Part shown: positions 10,840-21,764 of the stretch, piece by piece | How positions within the stretch are numbered: position 1 is the stretch's first letter | Layout of the letters: every line of letters starts with the position of its first letter | Origin: Malaya genurostris | Taxonomy: Eukaryota; Arthropoda; Insecta; Diptera; Culicidae | Direction of reading: 5' to 3' | DNA length: 64,000 nt | Assembly (NCBI RefSeq): GCF_030247185.1 | Contig: NC_080572.1 | Coordinates: forward strand, 84,054,935-84,118,934 | Notes under the pieces: generated by a model | The model's input: the letters and a program-made list of their open reading frames with translations, nothing else | Told to the model about the DNA's origin: nothing | Database searches by the model: none | Made by a program: the position numbers and the translations under genes

Positions 10840-12165
10840 TTAACATTGGCATGAAAAAACTCTTGAAACACTTACAAAACAATAACGCATGTAATGCTTC
10901 GTAACGCCTAAAACTTATTCAAAGTAATGAATGTAACGCTTACTAATGTCTTTAATTTACAAAAAAGTAATATATGTAACACTTCATAACGCCTGTTACT
11001 CACAAAAGAATAACGCGCGTAACACCTACAACCCACAAAAAAAACTAACGCATGTAACAATTCGTCACGTCGCAAAATTTAAACAGAGTAACACACGTCA
11101 CGTTTCGTAACGCCTATAATTTACAAAAATTAACGTTTCGTAACGCCTGTAAGTTACAAACGAGTAACGCTTCATAAATTCTATAATGCATTAAAAATAA
11201 CGCATGTAACGGTTCGTAACGCCCATAGCTCACCGAAAAGTAACGCTTCGTAACGCCTTTAACTTGCAAAAAGTAACGCTTCATAATGCTCTCTAACGTC
11301 TATAACTCATAAAAAGTAACGCATGTAATGCTTCGTAACGCCTATAGCTTACAAAAAAATAATGCATGTAATGCTTCATAATGCCTTCAACTTACAAAAG
11401 AGTAACGATTTATGACGCTCTGTAACGTCTATAACTTATTAAAATGTAACGCATGTAATACTTTGTAACGCCTATGACTCATAAAATAGTAATACATGTA
11501 ACGATTCGTAACGCCTATAACTTACTAAAAGCTGCGCATGCATCGTTTTGTAACGGCTATGACTCACAAATAAAGTAACGCTTCACGCTTCATAAATTCT
11601 ATAATTCATTAAAAATAACGCATGTAACGGTTCGAAACGCCTATAGCTCACCAAAAAGTAACACTTCGTAACGCCTTTAACTTACAAATAAATAACGCTT
11701 CATAATGCTTTCTAACGTCTATAACTCAAAAAAAGTAACGCCTTCAACTTACAAAATAGAAGCGATTTGTGACGCTCTGTAACGTCTATAACTTACTAAA
11801 AAGTAAGGCATGTAATGCTTTGTAACGCCTATGACTCATAAAATAGTAACACATGTAACGATTCGTAACGCCAATAACTTACTAAAAGTTACGCATGTAA
11901 CGCTTCGTAATGCTTATAACTCATGAAAGATAACGCATATAACGCTTTGTAATGCATGTAACTTACTAAAAAATAATTACGAAGTAGTTATAACTAACAA
12001 AAAAGTAACGAATATAACGCTTCTTAATGCCAATAACTTACAAAAAAGTAACGCATGCAACGCTTCGCAACTCATATAACTGTCAAATAAGTAACGCATG
12101 TAATGCATCGTAACACCTATAACTTACAAAAGAGCAACGACGCGTCGTAACTTAACGTCGTTTAT
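10840..12165. repeat. 43-bp minisatellite with higher-order repeat
   Basis: About 1.3 kb of a tandem repeat with a monomer near 43 bp, approximately 'aaaagtaacgcatgtaacgcttcgtaacgcctataacttac'-like in two halves: TAACGCATGTAACGCTTCG then TAACGCCTATAACTTACAAA. Divergence between monomers is considerable. A longer unit is also repeated: 11168-11320 recurs at 11587-11735 (offset about 419 bp), and 11426-11535 recurs at 11783-11895 (offset about 358 bp). One higher-order copy has therefore lost roughly 60 bp. Non-coding. Confidence 0.93.
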
Positions 12166-12169
12166 CGCA

Positions 12170-13287
12170 GGAATCTAACTCTTATGGCGGTTTTTAACAT
12201 TCATATTTCCACAAAATTTGATTTGTAACCCTTAACTTAAGAAAATTGTCGTATGCAACGCTTTCTAGCTTCTTTAACTTAATGTAACGCTTCCCATCTC
12301 ACGATAATATCGAAAGAAATGCTTCGTCACATTTTTTTTATATTGAGGACGGCCAACCCCGCAGTTTCTGGCCCAAAGAGGCGAATGACTTTTAGTAAAA
12401 GTTTTGTCATTTTCCAGTGGACCAATCGAGAGTAATGAAGAATCTCAATAAACACTACCGGCTCTTTTGGTAAGAATCATATCTGTCAAACTGTTTTAGC
12501 TTCGGAAGTGAAATAGTGAAAAGTAAGTCTGAGGTCAGAAAAACGGTACGTAATTTCCTGATGGTGAATGTGTTTCAGTACCTATTTGTATTTTCAATGT
12601 GGACTAGAAATTGTATTTCAGCTCCCTAACAAAGATCACATATAATTGAACGGTAAAAAAAAATAAATTGTTGGACGAAAAAATTGTATTATTTAAAGTT
12701 AGCTCTCTTAATTTTTGTGCAAAATGACTCTCGATGTGGCCGGGTGGCCAAGAAAGTCTCTCATGTTTCGTTACGTTACCAGGACACTAGAGTAGAAAAA
12801 ACGGCTCCGCCATAGAAATCGACTTACCTTCACAAAAATAACATTCACCTCATTTTTATCGCGACAACATATATGTTTTATGCACTCATCGCATCTAAAT
12901 TAAATATTCCTAGACATTGTCAAGACAGATTTTTGATCCATGCTCTTGAAGGCGAAATATTCAATGAACAATTTGATAGTTGCCGTTTTCAGCTATGCAA
13001 CTCCTCCTTCAGAAAAAGACATTCCCGATCGCTAAAGCCAATGAATCATTCTGAAATTTTCACGGGTTTTCGATTAACATTACCAAACATAGTAATGCTC
13101 TACAGCTCGCGATGTTCATATATATATATTCACGAATTATTTGTAAATTTCACCGATCCTGATGGACAAGTCAGTATAATGACAACAGGAAAAAGTTTAC
13201 CGCAACTTTAACGTAGATTGAATGTCAATAAAATTCTACCGACATCCGAAAATATGATTTGGTGTGTGACCTTTCATGATAAAGTGA
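12170..13287. other. no gene seen
   Basis: AT-rich sequence. The phrase 'gaggcgaatgac' near 12379 matches the body of the SINE family at 4364-4520, so a small SINE scrap may be present. The 112-codon frame at 12873-13211 has no recognisable domain. Confidence 0.4.
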
Positions 13288-14053
13288 CCCAAGTAGCATG
13301 TTAAGTTGCTGTCCTGTATATTTCTACTGATTGTGCAATTTATCAGGTTAGTTTATATAATTATTCTAGTAACTGTTGTGTTATGGAAAAAGCGCAATTT
13401 TTCTGTGTTGTGCAACATACTTTCAAGTTCATCCGTTATTACGAACATTTATTCACAACGATTGTGCAACTGATACAAAAACTCATGCGCGATCCCATCG
13501 AAAAGGTTGTAATAAAATCAGCGGAGAAACAATTGTGAAACTCGTGCAATCTACTACGTAATGTAAATAAGAAATGAAATGACGTTTACAAAAACATAAC
13601 AAACATATATTCTAAGTTTCACATTTGATTTTCAATACAATTGCTCTCAACACAAACATGGATCTTGTAAAATAATCTGCACATGAAAAATGATAATGCA
13701 CATATTTAGAATTGATCTTTTGTGATTTTGTAAATGAAAAATCGACAACGAACTGCATTTTTATGGTGAAACATGTATTCGTACGTCCGAAATTTTCAAG
13801 CTCCTTTAAATTAACGTGTTTTGATGATTGTACACAAATTTCTGTGAAAATAACAGTCTATTATTATTAGTTAGAATCATCGGAATGGTGTTTAAAATAC
13901 GTGTATCCAAATATTCTTCAAAATTCTCAGACGATTTTGATCAAACTAATGTGTAATTAAACCTGAAAAATCTCGAAATGATTTTTTCTTGAATATTTTC
14001 CAATATGGCATCGATTGTAACAGTGAATTGAATAGAAAATGGTTCACCCAACG

Positions 14054-15320
14054 CACAGTGGTTTGAATCGACAAAAACGTGAACTTAATTCTCTAGCCGT
14101 TAAACCGTCGATCCGATACACATAGTTCCTTTGGAGAACTCATTCACAAAAATATACCTCGTAATTTGATCACAATAAAAAATGTGCAAAGCCTACTACG
14201 ATAAAAGTTCATTTCAACAACTTTTTTCCCTTAAGAGATAGAAAAACGATGTCTTCTACAAAGTTTTAGAACTTCTAACGAGAAAAAACTTTGCCGAAGT
14301 AGCTACAGGTCTAACGCAAAAAGTTTCGGATATATGAAGCATTTTCGTTTGAAACCATTTAAAATCAATTTTTTTGTACATAACTTCTTTCGCAATTATT
14401 TTCAGTGTCTACTATGTTCGAGACAATTACTAAAAACATAAAATTACACATTTTCGTTGAAGATTGTGTACGGTTTAGCCTTTTCCTTAAAAAGTTATTT
14501 AACATTTAAACTTTTATATGCACTAACTTTAACTACTAATAGGAAGCAGGGTCGCAAACCAAAAGGCACATACACATACTTTTTGGAAAGCTTAAATCAA
14601 GTAATATAAAGTTACGAAGTGTGTTGGGTGGCTTTTTAAATTGTGTGAATGAGACAACAAAATATAGAGAGCTTTTTTGACCATTTTCTTAGAAAAAACA
14701 TTTACTAAAACGATTATTTTTGGTTTATTAAAAGTAGGTGCTTTGTAGGAAATGTTCAAAAATTGGAATCGGTCGTTAGTGTAGCTTTGGTGCAATGGTG
14801 TTATGATTGAATATAATTTCATGATGCATTCTTGTATGCAATTGATCAAACTAAAGAAGCATGTTAACGTTCTCATTAAATTTCGAAAAGTTGTACTTAT
14901 TCTTTTAATAGAATATTCCTTATCCGTTCTCTTAATTCCAATCCAATTCATTTCAAGGGTGATATCTTACACCATTACCAGTACGCCCAAAAACATCGAT
15001 TAAATTCAAGTCTTCTGCGATTAAAACGAAAATGCTTCATATATCCGAAACTTTTTGCGTTAGACCTATAGCTCCTTCGGCAAAGTTTTTTCTCGTTAGA
15101 AGTTCTAAAACTTTGTAGAAGACATCGTTTTTCTATCTCTTAAGGGAAAAAAGTTGTTGAAATGAACTTTTATCGTAGTAGGCTTTGCACATTTTTTATT
15201 GTGATCAAATTACGAGGTATATTTTTGTGAATGAGTTCTCCAAAGGAACTATGTGTATCGGATCAACGGTTTAACGGCTAGAGAATTAAGTTCACGTTTT
15301 TGTCGATTCAAACCACTGTG
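14054..15320. mobile_element. Transib-like foldback element, ends CACAGTG, target duplication CAACG
   Basis: A 1267-bp element. Positions 14054-14350 and 15024-15320 are 297-bp inverted repeats with only about three mismatches, around a 673-bp unique centre. Both ends read CACAGTGGTTTGAATCG. The 5-bp sequence CAACG directly abuts both ends (14049-14053 and 15321-15325). CACWRTG ends and 5-bp duplications are the signature of the Transib superfamily. At 10 bp past each heptamer lies ACAAAAACG. No transposase is encoded; the 119-codon frame in the centre (14592-14951, minus) resembles nothing. This is a non-autonomous member. Confidence 0.85.
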
Positions 15321-15341
15321 CAACGTAATGACATATATTCG

Positions 15342-15484
15342 CCCTTATTCTGAATAACGTCGTATCGATTTTACGATCGAAATTCATTTGTATTCCTAAT
15401 AACGCTAGCAAAATCAAAGGTAGCTAGGATTCGATCGAACCACATTCGATCGAAAAATCAATACGTCGTTATTCAGAATAAGGG
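15342..15484. mobile_element. 143-bp foldback MITE
   Basis: The ends CCCTTATTCTGAATAACG and its reverse complement form a hairpin with about 30-bp arms, each running on into 'cgtcgtat(c/t)gatttt'. The middle holds two GATCGAA-type palindromes. No clear target duplication was found, so the superfamily is open. Confidence 0.75.
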
Positions 15485-16463
15485 TAATTATCTAAATAAC
15501 AGGAAACATTAACATGTTAATATTTCGGAAAGAAATTCTCTACGTTTTTGTTTTTTATCAGTTTTAATCTTCTAGTTGAGTTAAACAACAATACGGTGTA
15601 GTCATTTATCTTAAAGGGCCCGACTTTAGTGATACGCACTGTAGGTATTATTTTTTGGCAAGTCCGTGTGCTGGAGTTGCATAAAGAAGTTGCACAAGCG
15701 GTAATATATAACTATGGGAGTAACTATGATGAAATTAACTTTTCGTTCAATATCTTTGGAAAGTGATGTCAGGTCTGCTTTTTTTTCGCGAGATGAAAAC
15801 CGAATACAAATTATCTGATTGATTTTTGTTTTCATTGTGTATATAACGCTGTATTCATGCAACTTTTATGATAATAATCTCATGTCTGCAAGTTTTACGT
15901 TCAATTCAAACATCATGCACAACTTTTTTGTTAGTTTTGAATTTTATATCAATGTTTTTCTAAAACTGAAGAAAACTGCGCAAACTGATCTATAAATTCA
16001 TGAGGCAGCCAAAACAATGCGGACTCTGCAGAAATATATTTTTTACAGCAAGGTTATCAATTCGGCTTAGCATTTTTTGCCTTGCGGAGAGCATCAATCA
16101 TTTCACTAATTTTTCTTCCACAAGAGATTTATGGCAATTTCGACGTATATTGTGTCCGGTACAATTATGACAGCCGGTTTGAAAGTTTTTGATAAGTTGC
16201 ACAATTGTTATAGTTACTTCCGTTTTACATGATGTGACATTTTTTGTAGAGCTTCTAGTGAAACATTAACAAGTTGGTGATTTACTGTACAATTGTTTTA
16301 GATGTACTTAAAGTGGTTCTACAGTGATTTTTTCGGTAGTATTGTAAAACTTAACAGTGATACGTTGCACAACCAATTTTAATTTATATTTCTAAACATA
16401 TCTAACATAAATAACATTTCTAAATCAATTGTAAAACATCTTCAAAGTTCAATAAGTTACATT
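15485..16463. other. no gene seen
   Basis: Interior of the CCCAAGTAGCA-ended segment. AT-rich, no coding region recognised. Confidence 0.4.
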
Positions 16464-16474
16464 TGCTACTTGGG

Positions 16475-18000
16475 GAGAGCATATCTATTCTGATCCTCCA
16501 CGCTGTATCGTTCTCAGTAGATGTCAATTTATATAATTCTTGCTAAGTGTGTACGAGGATGCCGAAGAAATCTAAAGAGAATGGAAGTTATTTGAGATAT
16601 TCATCGGTATTAAAATATGACTAAATGATGCTAGGTAAAATGAACTACGCTCTTTGTGAATACTATTTCCTCACTGACAGGTGGTTTACACTGTACTCAT
16701 ATGTTATCGGCCACCGGAGGATTTGTGGAAACACGGTATAAACCAGCAGTTAGTAAATATAGTTAATATTCTCCATCTCAGAGAGATTACTTTTGTTATA
16801 TACCTATAATAGTGAAGAATTTTTGAAGCCTCTTGCTTGCGATGGGATTAAATCCCGGTGATGGATTCTAGTGGACGACATCGAATTTCAGTGCTGTTTT
16901 TATTTCCTAGCATACCTTGGTCAAATGGTCAAAAGCATTCTGAGATTGCATCATATTATCAACTTGTACTTCAAAATTCAAATCCAAGTTGATCAAAATG
17001 TCATCAGTTACGCTTTCTATTATTTTTAGCATTAGAACTTTCTTATTTTGCGTATTTTCGAAAAAAGGTTCGTGAAGCGTCTAACTAAAAAAAACTAAGC
17101 GTAAACAAAAGTAAGTATAAATAAAACTAGTTTTTTCATTGGTGATCAGAGAACGGTTTGTTCAAATATCCCTGTACGAATTAGGTCATCGAACTCGAAC
17201 AAATTGGGTGTGAATTGTTCATAAATATTAACACGGCTTCCTTATTGATCACCCGACAGAGCTTTAGAGGTTGTTTGTTTTGTAAGTTAGCATCACTGTG
17301 ACATAATAGTGGTTATTTTTAATTCACTCAAGTGTTTTGAATATTCATTCGATTCGTATTGCATCGTTTATTCTCTTCAACTTTTGTTGCGTTGCGGTAT
17401 TTCGTAGAGAATGAATGTTTTTGTTAGTTTTCATTTCGGAAACACATATACATTGAGCTCTATTTTAATGCCAGGGTTATATAAATATAAAAAAACATGC
17501 AATACATATAAAAAATGATGCTTACAGTACATAACAATACGCCTCGCGCAGCTACCTTGCTACATTTTCGTCTGTTAAGCCAGTTTAAAATAACAAAACA
17601 GTTAGTGAAAGAGTTGAAATGGGAAAATTTATTGAAACAACCCATTAGGAAATAACAAATATCTTGTTTCATTGGGGATTTCGCCACGGACTAAGTACCG
17701 ACCTGATGAACTTGCGTTGTATATTTCCAATCTTAAAATTTCACGGATGAGGCAGACAAACAACAGGAGCGTTTTTCGGATCTGTGATTTTCCTTTTGTA
17801 ATTTAAGGTATAGCCCAATTGTTGACTAGCTTTTGCGATTACAGTAATGCAATGATTGTTGAAATTGTGTTTTAGGTCAATAAACCAAAGCCACAAATCC
17901 GATCAGCTCTTTGCAGCTACCGAAATATAATTGGTTTATTGATACGATCAAAAGACATAGCTATTTATATTATTGAATAAAAAGAAAACCCTTCCTAATC
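16475..18000. other. no gene seen
   Basis: AT-rich, apparently single-copy sequence. The frame at 17460-17687 (minus) has no recognisable domain. Nothing else is supported. Confidence 0.4.
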
Positions 18001-18126
18001 CACCTAGTGGTGTGATAATGCCTTTCTCTTGCCATTTTTATAGTCTCTTAATTACATTTAAGAGATTATACCCTCATCCAATAGTATTCTGCCGATCCAC
18101 GCATAATTGAGTAATACCTTATAATA

Positions 18127-19893
18127 AAAAACGTGCTTAATCCACCTATCAGTGAGATGATACCTTTTTTTATCAATCCGCATGTGTTTTTTTTATTCAT
18201 ATTCTTCGGTTTTCATGACATTATTTTAATGACCGTCGTTTTAAGCTGCAATTTGACATTTTAATCACTCATTACTCTATCTAAAAAGGTTACAATCGAT
18301 TAAACTTTTCATGATATGTCGAAGTGAGTTCCACTTTAGAATTTACGATAATTTAAGGTACTTCCAGAGCCGGTATTCAGGAACCAGCATAAACCAAACC
18401 GATTCGTATGGCCATATGACGAATAAATTGCAATAGTTTTGAGTCCAACTTTCAAGCTTTTCGGGATTATCATCTTCTATATCGGTTTGAATTTTAAAAA
18501 TTCATCCTTCTGTAATTCCAGAATCGGAAGTCAGCATTGAATAAAATTAATTAATTTTGTGTGGGACTATAAGTTTATTTTAATTTGAATTTTTTTCTGA
18601 AATTCGATTTGGCTTTATTTGAGAAAACGATTGAGATTTGAGAAACGATTCGATACTGGAGCCGGAATTCGAAAATCGGTGTAGCCGAAGTCAGACAAAT
18701 TCACCTGATTAGTTTACATTTGTTTCAATATGTTTAAAAATCAGTATAGACATCTTTGAGAAATCGTAGTACGAGTTAAATTGTTGGGTGCCTTCCGAAT
18801 CGAAAACTGAATACCACTAAAACTGAAATAAGTTTATTTGGTTGTCGACTATTCAAATCAGCAAATCTTAGATGATTCTTAGATATCATTTGAATCTTAG
18901 ATCGGTTCAGCCATCTACGAGGAAAATAAGTTACACAATTTTAATTTCGTTTCACATATCATCCTGTAGTTCCGGAACCAGAAGTCGGATCCAAACATAA
19001 TTCAGGAACCTTGTTTAGGAGCATACGAATTTTCATATGAATCTGAGTTTGTAGAAAACGGTTGAGTCATCTTCGAAAATAAGGTAAAAAATTGAGTGAA
19101 ATTATTTGTCACATACGCATTTGCTGATCTCGACGAACTGATTCAAATGGTATATGGGTGTTTTGTTCTTCCAGCATTTATTGCTGTAAGCAGTTTAAAT
19201 CAATATAATTATGAAATTGTTCAGAATTCGGAAGTACTGCCATCTTTCCAATATGTAATATTCGAACGATTATGTTGCCAAAAACGAACCGTGCTAAAAT
19301 TGGTCCGAGGCAAAATGTCATGAAAAATAATGCTGTTTACAGTCTTTTTGGTACTTAGAAACTATTGTATGTAACAGTATAAAAAATCGTGTTTTACGTT
19401 GCTCCCAAGCCCTTCTTTGCCACACAGCGCTCAGAACTTCTACTGCTGGAATATGGGGGGAAAGTCGCTTACACAAAAAATTCGATATCTCGGTTAAAAA
19501 TGGACGGATTTTAACAATCTATGGCTTGTTGGATAGCTATTACCGTGCGGAATCTGAGTCTGAAAACATATTCTGTTTTCAAGGTCCATTGTGACAGATA
19601 CTGTAAAATTTTGACATAAAACTTCGTATAACTCAAAAAGTAAACATCCGATCTCAAAACCATTCAATAGCATTCTGGGTGACGGGGAGACCTTTCATTT
19701 GCGACTAGTTTGATCAAAATCGGTCCAGCCATCTCTGAGATCTCGACCTCTTAGTTGACAACACACATACAGTCACACACACATACACACACAGACATTT
19801 GCTCAGTTCGTCGAGCTGAATCGATTGGTATATGACATTCGGCCTCGGAAATTTTTTCGAAAGTTTGAGCGAATTCTATACCTATTTCTTATA
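18127..19893. repeat. 1.8-kb repeat block, copy B
   Basis: Direct-orientation relative of copy A (7620-9440), starting 'aatccacctatcagtgagatg' and ending 'gaattctatacctatttctta'. A second AATCCACCTAGTGGTG motif lies just upstream at about 18000-18016. Together with copy C (21765-23525) it forms a large inverted repeat whose spacer holds two DNA transposons. Confidence 0.85.
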
Positions 19894-20823
19894 CAGGGTG
19901 ATTTTTTAAGAGCTTGAGAACTTTTTTAAACAATAAAACGCATAAAATTTGCAAAATCTCATCGGTTCTTCATTTTAAACGTTAGATTGGTACATGACAT
20001 TTACTTTTTGAAGATAATTTCATTTAAATGTTGACCGCGGCTGCGTCTTAGGTGGTCCATTCGGAAAGTCCAATTTTGGGCAACTTTTTCGAGCATTTCG
20101 GCCGGAATAGCCCGAATTTCTTCGGAAATGTTGTCTTCCAAAGCTGGAATAGTTACTGGCTTATTTCTGTAGACTTTAGACTTGACGTAGCCCCACAAAA
20201 AATAGTCTAAAGGCGTCAAATCGCATGATCTTGGTGGCCAACTTACCGGTCCATTTCTTGAGATGAATTGTTCTCCGAAGTTTTCCCTCAAAATGGCCAT
20301 AGAATCGCGAGCTGTGTGGCATGTAGCGCCATCTTGTTGAAACCACATGTCAACCAAGTTCAGTTCTTCCATTTTTGGCAACAAAAAGTTTGTTAGCATC
20401 GAACGATAGCGATCGCCATTCACTGTAACGTTGCGTCCAACAGCATCTTTGAAAAAATACGGTCCAATGATTCCACCAGCGTACAAACCACACCAAACAG
20501 TGCATTTTTCGGGATGCATGGGCAGTTCTTGAACGGCTTCTGGTTGCTCTTCACTCCAAATGCGGCAATTTTGCTTATTTACGTAGCCATTCAACCAGAA
20601 ATGAGCCTCATCGCTGAACAAAATTTGTCGATAAAAAAGCGGATTTTCTGCCAACTTTTCTAGGGCCCATTCACTGATTTGCAAGCGTTGCTCGTTAGTA
20701 AGTCTATTCATGATGAAATGTCAGAGCATACTGAGCAAATAATAATGCATGAAAATCATAACCTCAAAAAATCTGAGCAAATACTAATGCATGAAAATCC
20801 TAACCTCAAAAAAATCACCTTTT
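19894..20823 (-). mobile_element. DD41D Tc1/mariner-type transposon, internal deletion derivative
   Basis: A 930-bp element between TA dinucleotides (19892-19893 and 20824-20825). Its transposase 3' end reads CAGGGTGATTTTTTAAG and its other end is the reverse complement of AAAAGGTGATTTTTTT. The promoter-proximal end contains a 41-bp tandem duplication around 'ctgagcaaataataatgcatg' (about 20731-20815). It is the sister of the foldback derivative at 5071-5995, made by a different deletion. Confidence 0.9.
20001..20711 (-). pseudogene. DD41D transposase, internally deleted
   Basis: 236 codons. It starts with the probable true N-terminus (MNRLTNEQRLQIS), then jumps into the catalytic domain at EWALEKLAENPLFYRQ. 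The helix-turn-helix and linker, roughly a hundred residues in the family, are missing, and the junction keeps the reading frame. The three catalytic aspartates (FSDEAHF, QQDGATC, CDLTPLDYF) are all present with 41 residues between the last two. The shared C-terminal 210 or so residues are identical to those of the copy at 5178-5837. A protein lacking the DNA-binding domain should not transpose, but it could act as a dominant competitor if expressed; that is speculation. Confidence 0.87.
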
Positions 20824-20825
20824 AT

Positions 20826-21760
20826 ATACAAAAAAAGGTAAAAAGAACCGAAATTTTCATTTTAAAATTCCCGCGCTTGTCCAATCGGTAAACTTTTATT
20901 CTCTCAACGTTGGCAACACTTTTATACACATTCTGTCAAATTTTGACGCATATCGTACGATTAGTTTTTGTTTGGCGTCTATACAAAGAAGTTGAAAAAT
21001 TTTCGTGTGGCGATTTTTATAATGGATGAAAATTTAGAACAACGTGCGTGTATTAAATTTTGTGTTGCAAATGGATTTAGGTATTCTGAAACGTTGAAAA
21101 TGTTAGAAAAGGCCTTCGGTGAATCGTGTTTAGGAAAACCTTAGGCATACGAGTGATATAAACGCTTCAAAGGTGGTTGTACAAGCTTGGATCATGATGA
21201 GATCCCTGGCCGCCCAAAAAACATCTGTTACTGAAGAAAACATTGAATCGGCGAAGCAAATCGTGTTGCAAAATCGTTCTGTACCGATAAGAGAGATTGC
21301 TGTGTTGTTGGGCATCTCTTATGGATCAGCCGAACACATTTTAACTGATGTTTTGGGTTTGAAATGCGTCGCTTTTCGGCTGGTGCCAAAAAACGATTAC
21401 ACCACGATAATTCGCCGGCTCAAACAGCGTTGGTTGTGTCGCAGTTTTTGGCCAAAAACTCAACCAGTATCATCAACCAAGCACCGTACTCTCCAGATAT
21501 GGCCCCGTGTGACTTTTTCCTCTTCATCAGACTCAAATTGCCATTGCGGGAAACGCGTTTTGAGACCATAGAGACCATAAAAGAGAATTCGCTGCGTGAA
21601 CTAAAGGCCATACCTTCGGCGGCCTATAAAACTTGTATGGAAAATTGGATCAAGCGTTGGCATGCATGTATTGCCGCAGGAGGAGAGTACTTTGAAGGCG
21701 ACAATAAAGAAATTTATTAAAAATTGAAATTGTGCGTTTTTACCTTTTTTTAAATATATA
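20826..21760 (+). mobile_element. decayed mariner (DD34D) transposon
   Basis: Outer repeats AAAAAAAGGTAAAAA on the left (about 20829-20843) and its reverse complement on the right (about 21737-21751), with weaker similarity continuing to about 28 bp, in a TA-rich target. It encloses a broken mariner transposase. Element size is about 0.93 kb against about 1.3 kb for an intact mariner because the middle of the gene is deleted. Confidence 0.8.
21022..21720 (+). pseudogene. mariner transposase, broken
   Basis: The frame opens at the ATG at 21022 (MDENLEQRACIKFCVANGF), the paired helix-turn-helix end of a mariner transposase related to the SETMAR type. TAG and TGA interrupt it near 21142-21156, and both can be explained by single transitions. 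The GRPK linker motif follows (about 21207), then a second helix-turn-helix (SVPIREIAVLLGISYGSAEHIL). A deletion removes the region with the first catalytic D. The second D (HDNSPAQT) and third D (YSPDMAPCDFFLF) are present, in a different frame, with 34 residues between them, diagnostic of mariner. It ends EGDNKEIY. Confidence 0.88.
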
Positions 21761-21764
21761 AAAA

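Larger units (their letters stand above)
13288..16474. mobile_element. possible transposon with CCCAAGTAGCA terminal repeats
   Basis: CCCAAGTAGCA at 13288-13298 is mirrored by TGCTACTTGGG at 16464-16474. The same 11-mer in inverse orientation lies at the edge of the insertion in a DD37E transposon at about 32596-32606. I therefore infer an element of about 3.2 kb, of which 1.27 kb is a later Transib-like insertion. The flanks read 'aaagtga' and 'gagagc', giving at most a GA duplication, which is not decisive. No transposase frame is seen inside. Confidence 0.4.

Noticed and set aside
10840..12165. CRISPR array
   Set aside because: Repeats are contiguous and diverged with no unique spacers, and the window is eukaryotic.
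14592..15003. Frames on both strands in the centre of the Transib-like element (119 and 66 codons)
   Set aside because: Compared with known transposases I see no catalytic motif, and composition is that of AT-rich DNA.
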